A stretch of DNA of 64,000 nt from Mycolicibacter sinensis. GTDB taxonomy: Bacteria > Actinomycetota > Actinomycetes > Mycobacteriales > Mycobacteriaceae. The translations under genes and the position numbers were made by a program. Where the stretch lies: assembly GCF_001667945.1 (NCBI RefSeq), contig NZ_LZJK01000091.1, forward strand, positions 1 through 64,000. The letters run 5' to 3'. Position 1 is the first letter of the stretch. Every line of letters starts with the position of its first letter. The notes beneath the pieces were generated by a model, which saw only the letters and a program-made list of their open reading frames with translations, did not search any database and had not been told where the DNA came from. Positions 11,021 through 20,650 of the stretch are shown here, one piece after another.

Positions 11021-11811
11021 GTCACCGGCAGGAGGTCACGGATCAGCGCGGCGACCTCCGCGGGTCTGGCGTGGGGCACCATGTGCTGGCAATCGATGTC
11101 CACCAGCCGGAGGTCAGGACCGAGTCGGTCACGCAGCGCCGCGATGAGATCCTCGCGCACATACGGCGGCGACGTGCGGCGTGCCCGCACCAGCGTGGTC
11201 GGTGTGCCCGGCTCCGGTAGCACGATGTCGCGGGCCAGTTCGCTCCAGTACGACATCATCGCGGGCACGCTGATCCGCCAGGCGTAGCGCCCGCTGGGCA
11301 ATGCGATCAGGTGTTCGTCGAGTTCGGCGTCCAGGACGGCGGCGTCGACGTCCGACCAGGAGCCGTGCTCCTTTTCGGCCCGGGCTTCGGCGGGGTCGGG
11401 ATAGTCCGGTGAGGCCAGCATCGCGTCGGCGATCTCGGCCATCCATTGGCCGTCCAGGCCGATCGCCGGGTCGAGCAGGACCAGGGCGGCCACCAGATCC
11501 GGACGGGCTGCGGCCAGATGCAAGGCGACGGCACCGCCGAACGAATGCGCGACGACCAGCACCGGGCCATCGGCGGAGCGCTCGAGCAGCGCGGTCAGCT
11601 CTTTGACATTGGCGTCGATGGTCCACGGGGCCGCCCACGACGAGCGGCCGTGCCCGATCAGATCCGGTGCGGCGACGCTGAATTCAGCCAGGTGCTCGTC
11701 GGCCAGCTGCTGCCAGCGTTGACCGTGCCCGGTCAGGCCGTGGATCGCCAGAATGCGCACCGGTCCCGCCGGGCCGTAGCGGTGCACATGCAGTCGATGA
11801 TCGGAATTCAC
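11017..11811 (-). CDS. lipV: Alpha/beta hydrolase LipV
   Basis: A 264-residue alpha/beta hydrolase. The oxyanion region is AIHGLTGHGQRW, the nucleophile elbow VVAHSFGGAV (A-H-S-F-G rather than strict GxSxG), with likely acid in VLLDPAIG or a later Asp and the histidine in CQHMVPHARP. The family hydrolyses esters or lipids. The synteny partner is Rv3203 (lipV). GTG at 11811 is chosen because the long upstream reading frame is the antisense of adnA and unlike any hydrolase. It is divergent from adnA across about 50 bases. Confidence 0.8.
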   Translation of the reverse strand: MNSDHRLHVHRYGPAGPVRILAIHGLTGHGQRWQQLADEHLAEFSVAAPDLIGHGRSSWAAPWTIDANVKELTALLERSADGPVLVVAHSFGGAVALHLAAARPDLVAALVLLDPAIGLDGQWMAEIADAMLASPDYPDPAEARAEKEHGSWSDVDAAVLDAELDEHLIALPSGRYAWRISVPAMMSYWSELARDIVLPEPGTPTTLVRARRTSPPYVREDLIAALRDRLGPDLRLVDIDCQHMVPHARPAEVAALIRDLLPVT

Positions 11812-11860
11812 CCGTCGATGGTGCCAGCCGCGGCCGGGATTGTCGGAGGGCGGTGCTGTC

Positions 11861-14800
11861 ATGGGCGGTATGACACAGCACTGGGGGTCGCTTGCCGCCG
11901 AGGCCGCCGCGGCGCTGGACCCGTGCGCGCGTGGCGTGCTGCGGGTGCGCGGCGGCCCGGGGACCGGCAAGACCAGCCTGCTGGTCGAGGTCGCCGCGGC
12001 ACACGTCGCCGCCGGGACGGATGCGAACTCGGTGCTGCTGCTGACGGGATCGGGGCGGCTACCGGCGGCGGTCCGTGGTGCGCTGACCGCCAAGGTGCTG
12101 GCGGCGGGCAGTCCCGGATCCGCCCGGGCGGTCAGGGAACCGCTGGTTCGTACCGTGCACGGCTATGCCTTCGCGGTGCTGCAGCGCGCGGCGCGGCGGG
12201 CCGAGGCCGCACCGCCGCGGCTGGTCACCGGGGCCGAACAGGACAGTGTTATCCGGGAACTGCTCGCCGGTGACGGCGCCGGGGCCTGGCCGCCGTCCTT
12301 GCACGCGGCGCTGGCCACCGACGGGTTCGCCACCGAACTGCGGGACTTGATGGCGCGCTGCGCCGAACGTGGCGTCGACCCGGGGGCGTTGGTCCGGCTG
12401 GGCAAGCGGTGCCGCCGCCCGGAGTGGGCCGCCGCCGGGCGTTTCGCCCGGCAGTACGAACAGGTAATGCTGCTTCGCGCTGCGGTCGGCACCGCGGCAC
12501 CACAGGCGACCACGCCGGCGCTGGGCGCCGCGGAATTGGTGGGAGCCGCCTTGGAGGCCTTCGCGGCCGACCCGGACCTGCTTGCCGAGGAACGCAGCCG
12601 GATCCGGTTGCTGCTGGTCGACGACGTCCAGCAACTCGACCCGCAGGCGGCCCGGCTGGTGCGGGTGCTCGCCGCCGGTGTGCAGCGCACCATCATCGCC
12701 GGCGACCCCGATCAGGCGGTGTTCGGATTCCGCGGTGCCGAACCCGCCGCCCTGCTGGCCGATGAGGCACCCACCGTGCAGCTGTCGGTGTCGCACCGGT
12801 GCGCCCCGGCGGTCGCCCGCGCCATCAACGCCGTCGCCGCGCGGCTGCCCGGGCCGAGCACGACCCGCCGCCTCGAGGGCAGCGGGCCCGAGGACGGTTC
12901 AGTCACGGTGCGCACCGCGGCCACCGGGCAGGCCGAGGCCGCCTTGATCGCCGACACGCTGCGGCGCGCCCACCTGATCTCTCAGGTGCCCTGGTCGCAG
13001 ATGGCCGTGATCGTCCGCTCGGTGCCGCGCGCGGCGGCCCGCCTGCCGCGCACCCTGGCCGCCGCCGGCATTCCGGTGGCCGTCCCGGCCGCCGGGGGCC
13101 TGCTGGCCGAGCAGCCGGCGGTGGCCGCCCTGTTGACCGTGCTGGCGTGCGCCGCCGACGGCGTTGACGGCCGCCGGGCGCTGGATCTGCTCACCGGCCC
13201 GATCGGGCGCATGGATCCGATCTCGCTGCGGCAGGTCCAGCGCCTCCTGCGCCGTGGCGGCACGGCCCGCCCGGAAACCGATCCCGGTGACCGGCTGGCG
13301 GCGGTGCTGTCCGGTGAGCCCGGCCAGTTGCCGGCCGCGTATTCCCGCCCGCTGCGCCGGGTACGCGCGGTGCTGCAGGCCGCGGCCCGCAGTCACGCTG
13401 CCGGCCGGGACCCGCACCATACGCTGTGGCAGGCCTGGAATCGGTCCGGGCTGCAGCAACGCTGGCTGGCGGCGGCCGCGCGCGGCGGGCCGGCCGGTGC
13501 GCAAGCCGGGCGGGATCTAGACGCGGTGACCGCACTGTTCGAGCTGGCCGAGCAGTACACCGCACGCACCGCCGGTGCCACCTTGGCGGGGCTTGCTGAC
13601 CATGTCGCCGCCATGCAACTGGTGATGCCCCGCGCCGAGCCGGCAGCGGGTGGCGAAGCGGTCACTGTGCTCAGCGCGCATGCCGCGCTCGGGCGGGAGT
13701 GGGATCTGGTCGTCATCGCCGGTGTCCAGGAAGGACTGTGGCCCAACACCGTTCCGCGCGGCGGCGTGTTGGGAACCCAGCGGCTGCTGGACACGCTGCA
13801 CGGCCTCGGTGACGATGTCTCGGCCCGGGCACCGCTGCTGGCCGAGGAGCGGCGCCTGCTGGTGGCGGCGATGGGCCGGGCGCGTCGCCGGTTGCTCGTC
13901 ACCGCCGTCGACGGGGAGGGGGACACCGGCGGCGCACAGGAGCAGATCCCGTCGGAGTTCGTCGCCGAACTCGCGGCCTGCGCCACCTCCGACGGCGCCC
14001 CGCTGCCGGCGCCACCGGTGGCGGCGCCGCTGGTACTGTCGGCGGCCGGGCTCGTCGGGCGCCTGCGGGCGGTGGTCTGCGCCCCGGACGGAGCCGTCAC
14101 CGACTCCGAACGAGCCGACGCCGCAACACAACTGGCTCGCCTGGCACATGCCGGGGTGCCCGGCGCCGACCCGGCCGACTGGCACGGCGCGGCGCCGGTG
14201 AGCACCCAGGAGCCGCTGTGGCGCGCCGATGACGGGCACGCCGTCACGCTGTCACCCTCGGCGCTGCAGAGCCTGCTGGACTGCCCGCTGCGCTGGCTGG
14301 GCGAACGGCACGGCGGAACCGACGGTCGTGACCTGCGCTCCACGATCGGATCGGTGATGCATGCGCTTGTCGCCGAATCGGCCGGCAGCGCAACAGAGTT
14401 GCTGGCGGAGTTGGACCGGGCCTGGCAGCACCTGCCGGTCGAATCGCCGTGGTATTCGGCCAACGAGCACGCGCGGCATCGCGCCATGATCGAGACGTTC
14501 CTGGAGTGGCGGGCGCAGACCCGCGACCAGTTCACCGAGGTCGGCACCGAAGTCGCCTTCGATGGGCTGGTCGACGCCGGGGTGCGCATACGTGGCCGGA
14601 TCGACCGGATCGAGCGTGACGCCGCCGGGCGGCTGGTGGTTGTCGACGTCAAAACCGCGAAGACCCCGGTCAGCAAAGACGACGCGCAACAGCACGCGCA
14701 GCTGGCCGTCTACCAGCTGGCGGTGCAATCCGGTCTCGTCGGATCCGGCGAGCAGCCCGGCGGTGCCCGGCTGGTCTACCCGGCCAAGCCCGGCGCCGGC

Positions 14801-14980
14801 GGCGCCACCGAGCGGGAACAAGACCCGCTCACCGGCGAAACCGCCGGCCAGTGGCGGGACCGGATCGCCCAGGCGGCCGCGGCCACCGCCGGGCCGGAGT
14901 TCACCGCCCGGGCCAACGACGGTTGCCGGCACTGCCCGATCCGGCCGAGCTGCCCGGCCCACACCGGGAGCGGCGCATGA
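11861..14980 (+). CDS. adnA: AdnA subunit of AdnAB helicase-nuclease
   Basis: A 1039-residue subunit with an N-terminal UvrD-like motor and a C-terminal RecB-like nuclease. Motif I is GGPGTGKT. Motif II reads LLVDDVQQLD instead of DExxD-type, III is GDPDQAVFGFRGA, and motif VI is weak (LLVAAMGRARRR). The nuclease motif is VVDVKTAKT near residue 925. A cysteine before the nuclease domain (LDCPLRW) and CRHCPIRPSC at the C-terminus fit an AddB-type Fe-S cluster. AdnAB resects DNA double-strand breaks in mycobacteria; AdnB is the leading motor. ATG at 11861 follows GGAGGG; ATG at 11870 is an alternative. It overlaps adnB by 4 bases. Confidence 0.92.
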   Translation: MGGMTQHWGSLAAEAAAALDPCARGVLRVRGGPGTGKTSLLVEVAAAHVAAGTDANSVLLLTGSGRLPAAVRGALTAKVLAAGSPGSARAVREPLVRTVHGYAFAVLQRAARRAEAAPPRLVTGAEQDSVIRELLAGDGAGAWPPSLHAALATDGFATELRDLMARCAERGVDPGALVRLGKRCRRPEWAAAGRFARQYEQVMLLRAAVGTAAPQATTPALGAAELVGAALEAFAADPDLLAEERSRIRLLLVDDVQQLDPQAARLVRVLAAGVQRTIIAGDPDQAVFGFRGAEPAALLADEAPTVQLSVSHRCAPAVARAINAVAARLPGPSTTRRLEGSGPEDGSVTVRTAATGQAEAALIADTLRRAHLISQVPWSQMAVIVRSVPRAAARLPRTLAAAGIPVAVPAAGGLLAEQPAVAALLTVLACAADGVDGRRALDLLTGPIGRMDPISLRQVQRLLRRGGTARPETDPGDRLAAVLSGEPGQLPAAYSRPLRRVRAVLQAAARSHAAGRDPHHTLWQAWNRSGLQQRWLAAAARGGPAGAQAGRDLDAVTALFELAEQYTARTAGATLAGLADHVAAMQLVMPRAEPAAGGEAVTVLSAHAALGREWDLVVIAGVQEGLWPNTVPRGGVLGTQRLLDTLHGLGDDVSARAPLLAEERRLLVAAMGRARRRLLVTAVDGEGDTGGAQEQIPSEFVAELAACATSDGAPLPAPPVAAPLVLSAAGLVGRLRAVVCAPDGAVTDSERADAATQLARLAHAGVPGADPADWHGAAPVSTQEPLWRADDGHAVTLSPSALQSLLDCPLRWLGERHGGTDGRDLRSTIGSVMHALVAESAGSATELLAELDRAWQHLPVESPWYSANEHARHRAMIETFLEWRAQTRDQFTEVGTEVAFDGLVDAGVRIRGRIDRIERDAAGRLVVVDVKTAKTPVSKDDAQQHAQLAVYQLAVQSGLVGSGEQPGGARLVYPAKPGAGGATEREQDPLTGETAGQWRDRIAQAAAATAGPEFTARANDGCRHCPIRPSCPAHTGSGA

Positions 14981-17900
14981 CGAATCGCTATGACCCGGGC
15001 GAGCTGGCCGCCGCGCTCGGCTTGCATGAGCCCACCGCAGAGCAGGCCGCGGTCATCGCCGCACCGCCGGGCCCGCTGGTGGTGATCGCCGGAGCCGGAG
15101 CCGGCAAAACCGAAACGATGGCCGCCCGGGTGGTGTGGCTGGTCGCCAACGGCTACGCCGATCCGGGCCAGGTGCTGGGGCTGACGTTCACCCGCAAGGC
15201 CGCCGGCCAGCTGCTGCGCCGGGTCCGTTCCCGGCTGGCCCGGCTGGCCGGCGCCGGCCTGATGGTCCCCGAACCCGCGGCTGGCGGCGCCGGCCCGGCC
15301 GCGCCTACGGTCAGCACCTACCACGCGTTCGCCGGCGCACTGCTGCGCGAGCACGGGTTGCTGCTGGGAATCGAACCCGACACCCGGCTGCTCACCGAGA
15401 CCGGGCTATGGCAGCTGGCGTTCGAGGTGGTCAGCAACTATCCCGGCGAATTGCGCACCGACCGGGATCCGTCCGCGATCACCTCCATGGTGCTGCGCCT
15501 GGCTGGGCAGCTGGCCGAACACCTGGTGGACACCGACGCGCTGCGAGACACCCACCTGGAGCTCGAGCGGCTGGTGCACACCCTGCCCCCGGGGCCCCGC
15601 CAGCGCGCCGAACCCAACCAGTCGCTGCTCAAGATGCTCGACACCCAGACCGAACGCGCCCAGCTGGTACCGCTGATCGATGCCGTGCACCAGCGGATGC
15701 GGGCCGAACGGGTGATGGATTTCGGTGCCCAGATGGCCACCGCCGCGCGGCTGGCGCAGGCCGACGCCTCCGTCGGCGCCCGGCTGCGCGCCAGCTACCG
15801 GGTGGTGCTGCTCGACGAATACCAGGACACCGGGCACGCCCAGCGCGTCGCGTTGTCGGCATTGTTCGGCGGCGGCGTCGACGACGGCCTGGCGCTGACC
15901 GCCGTCGGCGACCCGATCCAGTCGATCTATGGCTGGCGGGGCGCCTCGGCCACCAACTTGCCGCGCTTTGCCACCGACTTCCCGCTCTCCGACGGCACCC
16001 CGGCACCCACGCTGGAGTTGCGGACCAGCTGGCGCAATCCGCCGGAGGTGCTGCACCTCGCCAACGAGGTCTCCGCGGAAGCGCGGCGGCGCTCCGTCAC
16101 GGTGCACACGCTGCGGCCGCGCCCGGACGCGTCAGCAGGCGACGTGCGGCTGGCGCTACTGCCCGACGTGACGGCCGAACACGAGTGGGTCGCCGAGGCG
16201 CTGCAGCGTCGCTACCGGCAAGCCGACGCCGAGGGTGTCGCGCCGCCCACCGCGGCGGTGCTGGTGCGGCGCAACGCCGATGCCGCGCCGTTCGCCGAGG
16301 CGATCCGGGCCCGGGGCGTTCCGGTGGAAGTGGTCGGCCTGGCCGGGCTGCTGTCGGTGCCCGAGGTCGCTGACCTGGTGGCGATGTTGCGGCTGGTTTC
16401 CGAGCCGACGGCTGGCGCGGCGGCGATCCGAGTGCTGACCGGCGCGCGGTGGCGGCTCGGCGCCGCTGACCTGGCCGCGCTGTGGCGGCGTGCCGCCGAG
16501 TTGGCCCGGCTGGACGAGGCGGTCGGGCAGGTCTCGGCCGCCGAGATCGCGGCGGCGGCCGGGCCCGATGCCGACACCGCATGCCTGGCGGACGCGCTCG
16601 CCGATCCCGGACCGGCCGAGCGCTACTCGGCCACCGGCTACCGGCGCATCGTCGCACTGGGCGCGGAGCTGACCGCGCTGCGCGGCCACCTGTGGCAGCC
16701 GCTGCCCGACCTGGTGGCCGAGGTGCGCCGGGTGCTCGGCCTGGACTGTGAGGTGCTCGCCGCGCAGCCGGTGGCGGCGCCGGCGTCCGGCACCGAGCAG
16801 CTCGAGGCGTTCGCCGACCTGGTCGCCGGCTACGTGGACGGGTCCGGCGGCCCGGGGTCACTGCCGGGCCTGCTGGCGTACCTGGATGCGGCCGCCGTGG
16901 TGGAGAACGGGTTGGCGCCGGCCGCACCGGTGGTCGCCGCCGACCGCGTCCAGATCCTCACGGTGCACGCCGCCAAGGGACTGGAATGGCAGGTGGTGGC
17001 GGTACCGCACCTGGTGGCGCGGGTGTTTCCGTCGACCGCGTCGCGGCGCAGCTGGCTATCCGATGCCGCCGAGCTGCCGCCGCTGCTGCGCGGCGACCGC
17101 GCCGACCTGGGTTCTCACGGTGTCCCGGTGCTCGACACCGCCGCGGTCAACGATCGAAAACAGCTGAGCGACACCATCTCCGAGCATCAGCGCCGGCTGG
17201 ATCAGCGCCGGGTCGATGAAGAGCGCCGGCTGCTCTACGTCGCGGTCACCCGCGCCGAGGACACCCTGCTGGTCTCCGGTCACCACTGGGGCATCGGGGA
17301 GCGCAAGCCGCGCGGCCCCTCGGAGTTCCTGACCGAACTCAAAGCGGTGATCGAGGACTCCGGCGCCGGTGTCGTCGAACACTGGGCGCCGGCGCCGGCC
17401 GACGGCGAGCCGAACCCGCTGGGCAACAACGCCGCAGAAGCGGTATGGCCGGCAGACCCGCTGGGCGCGCGACGCGAGGCGGTGGCCGCCGGGGCCGCGC
17501 TGGTCACCGCCGCGATGGCCGGGGAGCCGGCTACGGCACCGAACAGCCCGTGGGCCGCGGACGTCGATGCGCTGCTGGCCGAGCGGGCCCTGGCCGCCGT
17601 CCCGCGGACCCCGGCGCTGCCCAGCCAGGTCTCGGTGAGCAACCTGGTGGAGTTGAGCCGCGACCCGGTCGGCGCGGCGCAGCGGCTGAGCCGCCGGCTG
17701 CCGACCCGCCCGGATCCGCATGCGGTGCTGGGCACCGCATTTCACGACTGGGTGCAGCGGCTCTACGGTGCCGAGCGGCTCTTCGAGCTCGACGATCTGC
17801 CCGGGGCGGCCGATGCCGACACGGCCCGGGCCGATGCGCAGGAACTGGCAGAGCTGCAGGAGGCATTCCTGGCTTCGCCGTGGGCGGCCCGCTCACCGGT

Positions 17901-18210
17901 GGCCGTTGAGGTGCCCTTCGAGATGGCCTTCGGGCAGACGCTGGTGCGTGGCCGCATCGACGCGGTATTCGCCGAGCCGGGCGGCGGCGTCACCGTGGTG
18001 GACTGGAAGACCGGTGCCGCGCCGGCCGGGCTGGAGGCACAACGCCACGCCACCGTGCAGCTCGGCGTGTACCGGCTGGCGTGGGCAGCACTGACCGGCT
18101 GCCCGGAATCCACGGTCCGGGCCGCGTTCCACTACGTCCGCAGCCGCACCACCGTCGTCCCTGATGAACTGCCCGATTTCGCCGAGCTGGCCGCGCTGCT
18201 GAACCATTGA
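14977..18210 (+). CDS. adnB: AdnB subunit of AdnAB helicase-nuclease
   Basis: A 1077-residue UvrD-like motor-nuclease. Motor motifs are canonical: [54 protein letters not shown] and VI RLLYVAVTRAED. The C-terminal RecB-like nuclease has VVDWKTG near residue 1010 and lacks the Fe-S cysteines seen in AdnA. In the known complex AdnB drives translocation and each subunit cuts one strand. The ATG at 14977 overlaps the adnA TGA (ATGA), which assures stoichiometric coupling. Confidence 0.93.
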   Translation: MTNRYDPGELAAALGLHEPTAEQAAVIAAPPGPLVVIAGAGAGKTETMAARVVWLVANGYADPGQVLGLTFTRKAAGQLLRRVRSRLARLAGAGLMVPEPAAGGAGPAAPTVSTYHAFAGALLREHGLLLGIEPDTRLLTETGLWQLAFEVVSNYPGELRTDRDPSAITSMVLRLAGQLAEHLVDTDALRDTHLELERLVHTLPPGPRQRAEPNQSLLKMLDTQTERAQLVPLIDAVHQRMRAERVMDFGAQMATAARLAQADASVGARLRASYRVVLLDEYQDTGHAQRVALSALFGGGVDDGLALTAVGDPIQSIYGWRGASATNLPRFATDFPLSDGTPAPTLELRTSWRNPPEVLHLANEVSAEARRRSVTVHTLRPRPDASAGDVRLALLPDVTAEHEWVAEALQRRYRQADAEGVAPPTAAVLVRRNADAAPFAEAIRARGVPVEVVGLAGLLSVPEVADLVAMLRLVSEPTAGAAAIRVLTGARWRLGAADLAALWRRAAELARLDEAVGQVSAAEIAAAAGPDADTACLADALADPGPAERYSATGYRRIVALGAELTALRGHLWQPLPDLVAEVRRVLGLDCEVLAAQPVAAPASGTEQLEAFADLVAGYVDGSGGPGSLPGLLAYLDAAAVVENGLAPAAPVVAADRVQILTVHAAKGLEWQVVAVPHLVARVFPSTASRRSWLSDAAELPPLLRGDRADLGSHGVPVLDTAAVNDRKQLSDTISEHQRRLDQRRVDEERRLLYVAVTRAEDTLLVSGHHWGIGERKPRGPSEFLTELKAVIEDSGAGVVEHWAPAPADGEPNPLGNNAAEAVWPADPLGARREAVAAGAALVTAAMAGEPATAPNSPWAADVDALLAERALAAVPRTPALPSQVSVSNLVELSRDPVGAAQRLSRRLPTRPDPHAVLGTAFHDWVQRLYGAERLFELDDLPGAADADTARADAQELAELQEAFLASPWAARSPVAVEVPFEMAFGQTLVRGRIDAVFAEPGGGVTVVDWKTGAAPAGLEAQRHATVQLGVYRLAWAALTGCPESTVRAAFHYVRSRTTVVPDELPDFAELAALLNH

Positions 18211-18265
18211 CCGTGGGTGTGGTTACAGTGGGTCCGTGCGTCAGGCTGACCGGTGACCGTCCGTC

Positions 18266-19342
18266 GTGGCAGGAGCTAGCTGGCGACGGCTGCGTCGTCT
18301 CGACGAGACGCTGACCGCCCAACCCAGTCATGCGCTCGTCGGCGTCCTGCGCATCCCGCAGGGGCAGTCCAGTCCCGGCCGCACCGTCTACCGGCGAAGC
18401 CTCATCGCGCTGGCGGCCCTGTTGGTGTCGACGGTCTTCGTCTACGTCGACCGGGACGGCTACGCCGACGTGCAGGGCGACCGGCTGACGTTTCTGGACT
18501 GCCTTTATTACTCGGCGGTGACGCTGTCCACCACCGGGTACGGCGACATCACGCCCATCACCGAGTTCTCCCGGATGATCAACGTTTTGATCATCACCCC
18601 GCTGCGGATCGCGTTCCTGATTCTGTTGGTCGGAACGACCGTGGAGGCGTTCACCGAGACTTCCCAACAGGCCTTCCGTATTCAGCGTTGGAGGAGAAGA
18701 GTGCGAGACCACACCATCGTCATCGGGTACGGCACCAAGGGAAAGACCGCGATCGCCGCAATGCTCGGCGACGAAGACACCACCCCGAGTGACATCGTCG
18801 TGGTCGACAACGACCGGGCCGTGCTCGAACGCGCCAAGAGCGCCGGGCTGGTGACGGTGGACGGCGATGCGACCAGATCTGACGTGCTGCGGCTGGCCAG
18901 CGCGCAGCGCGCGGCGGCGATTGTGGTGGCCACCGGGTCGGATGCCACCGCGGCGCTGGTGACCTTGACCGCCCGCGAGATCGCCCCTAACGCCACCATC
19001 GTGGCCGCCATCCGGGAAGCCGAGAACCAGCATCTGCTGGAGCAGTCCGGCGCCAACTCGGTGGTGGTGTCCTCGGAGACCGCCGGGCGGCTGCTCGGCG
19101 TCGCCACCACCACACCCAACGTGGTCGAGATCATCGAGGATCTGCTCACCCCGGATGCCGGGTACGCCATCGCCGAGCGGGAGGTGGAGCAGCAAGAGGT
19201 CGGCGCGTCGGCCAAGCACCTCAACGAGATCGTGCTTGCCGTGGTGCGCGACGGACAGCTGCTGCGCCTGGACGCCCCGGACGTGGATGCGATCGAGGCC
19301 GGCGACCGGCTGCTCTACGTGCGCACGGTGGGCAACCCGTGA
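18266..19342 (+). CDS. Two-helix potassium channel with RCK domain (Rv3200c-like)
   Basis: A 358-residue channel subunit. Membrane helices are at about residues 44-63 and 99-124, flanking a pore loop with the selectivity filter TTGYGD at about 90-95. A cytoplasmic RCK/TrkA-N domain follows (HTIVIGYGTKGKTA, then DIVVVDND), then a TrkA-C-like C-terminus. It is expected to gate potassium flow in response to a bound nucleotide or ion. The GTG at 18266 follows adnB by 55 bases on the same strand. Confidence 0.9.
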   Translation: MAGASWRRLRRLDETLTAQPSHALVGVLRIPQGQSSPGRTVYRRSLIALAALLVSTVFVYVDRDGYADVQGDRLTFLDCLYYSAVTLSTTGYGDITPITEFSRMINVLIITPLRIAFLILLVGTTVEAFTETSQQAFRIQRWRRRVRDHTIVIGYGTKGKTAIAAMLGDEDTTPSDIVVVDNDRAVLERAKSAGLVTVDGDATRSDVLRLASAQRAAAIVVATGSDATAALVTLTAREIAPNATIVAAIREAENQHLLEQSGANSVVVSSETAGRLLGVATTTPNVVEIIEDLLTPDAGYAIAEREVEQQEVGASAKHLNEIVLAVVRDGQLLRLDAPDVDAIEAGDRLLYVRTVGNP

Positions 19343-19391
19343 CGATCGCGAGCGCGGCGAAGCCGGGCGAAGCGGGTCGGCACGAGGAGGA

Positions 19392-20309
19392 ATGTTGAGT
19401 TTCCAGCTGCGCCAGGTACCGCTGCTGTCGCGGATCGGGGCCGACCGGGCCGACCAGTTGCGCACCGACACCGACGCCGCGGTCGCCGGCTGGCCGGCCG
19501 CGGCGCTGCTGCGGGTCGACCCCCGCAACCAGGTGCTGGTCGCCGACGGCCGGGTGGTGCTGCACGACGCCGCTGAACTCGGTGATGTGCCGCCGCCGGA
19601 TGCGGTGTTCCTGGGCCGCCTCGAAGACGGCCGGCACGTCTGGGCGGTCCGTGGTGCGCTGCAGGCACCGCCCGGCGCCGACGTCTCCGTGCTGGACCTG
19701 CGGGCCATCGGAGACGTCTTCGATGACACCAGCGCCCAGCTGGTGTCCTCGGCCATCGCCCTGCTGAATTGGCATGAGAACGCACGGTTCTCCGCCGTCG
19801 ACGGCACACCGACCAAGCCGGTGCGCGGCGGGTGGGCGCGGGTCAACCCCGTCACCGGAGCCGAGGAGTTCCCGCGGATCGACCCGGCGGTGATCTGCCT
19901 GGTGCACGACGGCGCCGACCGCGTCGTGCTGGCCCGCCAGCACAACTGGCCGGTGCGGATGTTCTCGCTGCTGGCCGGGTTCGTCGAAGCCGGCGAGTCG
20001 TTCGAGGCCTGCGTGGTCCGCGAGGTCCACGAGGAGGTCGGGCTCACCGTGCGCGACGTGAGCTACCTGGGCAGCCAGCCCTGGCCGTTCCCGCGCTCGC
20101 TGATGGTCGGCTTCCACGCCGTCGCCGACCCGGGGCAGGAGTTCGTGTTCAGCGACGGTGAGATCACCGAGGCGAACTGGTTCACCCGCGACGAGGTGCG
20201 CGCCGCGCTGGACGCCGGGGCCTGGAGCGGCGGGTCGGCGGAGGCGAAACTGCTGCTGCCCGGATCGATCTCGATCGCCCGGACCATCATCGAGTCCTGG
20301 GCCGGCTGA
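19392..20309 (+). CDS. nudC: NADH pyrophosphatase / RNA decapping NudC
   Basis: A 305-residue Nudix hydrolase that cleaves NADH and can remove NAD caps from RNA. The Nudix box GFVEAGESFEACVVREVHEEVGL spans about residues 196-218, and SQPWPFPRS is the NADH-pyrophosphatase signature. The four cysteines that hold zinc in E. coli NudC are not present: the region before the FPRIDPAVI motif reads NARFSAVDGTPT. AGGAGG lies only 1 base from the ATG at 19392, so the TTG at 19395 or a later start is possible. The orthologue is Rv3199c, in which variants have been linked to isoniazid and ethionamide response. Confidence 0.9.
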   Translation: MLSFQLRQVPLLSRIGADRADQLRTDTDAAVAGWPAAALLRVDPRNQVLVADGRVVLHDAAELGDVPPPDAVFLGRLEDGRHVWAVRGALQAPPGADVSVLDLRAIGDVFDDTSAQLVSSAIALLNWHENARFSAVDGTPTKPVRGGWARVNPVTGAEEFPRIDPAVICLVHDGADRVVLARQHNWPVRMFSLLAGFVEAGESFEACVVREVHEEVGLTVRDVSYLGSQPWPFPRSLMVGFHAVADPGQEFVFSDGEITEANWFTRDEVRAALDAGAWSGGSAEAKLLLPGSISIARTIIESWAG

Positions 20310-20323
20310 TCCCGGGCAATAAA

Positions 20324-20584
20324 TCAGCCGCTGAGCCGGTCCAGCTTCGCCTTGACCTCGCGACCGGTCGGGTTGGTCAGCGTCGAGCCGTCGGCGAACC
20401 GCAGCGTCGGCACGGTGCGGTTGCCGCCGTTGGCCTCCTCGACGAACTTGGCGGCGGTGGGATCGGACTCGATATCGATCTCGTCGTAGCCGATCTCGAA
20501 CTTCTCCAGGGCCTTCTTGAGCTGGCGGCAGTACCCGCACCATTGCGTGGTGTACATGATGAGCGGCGGATCGCTAACGGTCAT
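20324..20584 (-). CDS. mrx1: Mycoredoxin-1 (glutaredoxin-like)
   Basis: An 86-residue thioredoxin-fold protein with the active site CGYC (residues 16-19) after MYTTQW, plus the cis-proline segment TVPTLRF. Mycoredoxin-1 reduces mycothiol mixed disulfides on proteins. The orthologue is Rv3198A. Mycothiol dependence cannot be read from sequence alone but CGYC and the genome context agree. It is divergent from uvrD2 across 66 bases and converges on nudC. Confidence 0.92.
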   Translation of the reverse strand: MTVSDPPLIMYTTQWCGYCRQLKKALEKFEIGYDEIDIESDPTAAKFVEEANGGNRTVPTLRFADGSTLTNPTGREVKAKLDRLSG

Positions 20585-20650
20585 AGCTGTCAACGCTAGC
20601 CGCTGAGATCCCGGGCCGCTCGCGGCCGGGCGTCGGAGGTCCCTGTCAAG

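Noticed and set aside
18682..20047. Long minus-strand open frames across the potassium channel and nudC
   Set aside because: Antisense shadows; channel and Nudix motifs on the plus strand are unmistakable.
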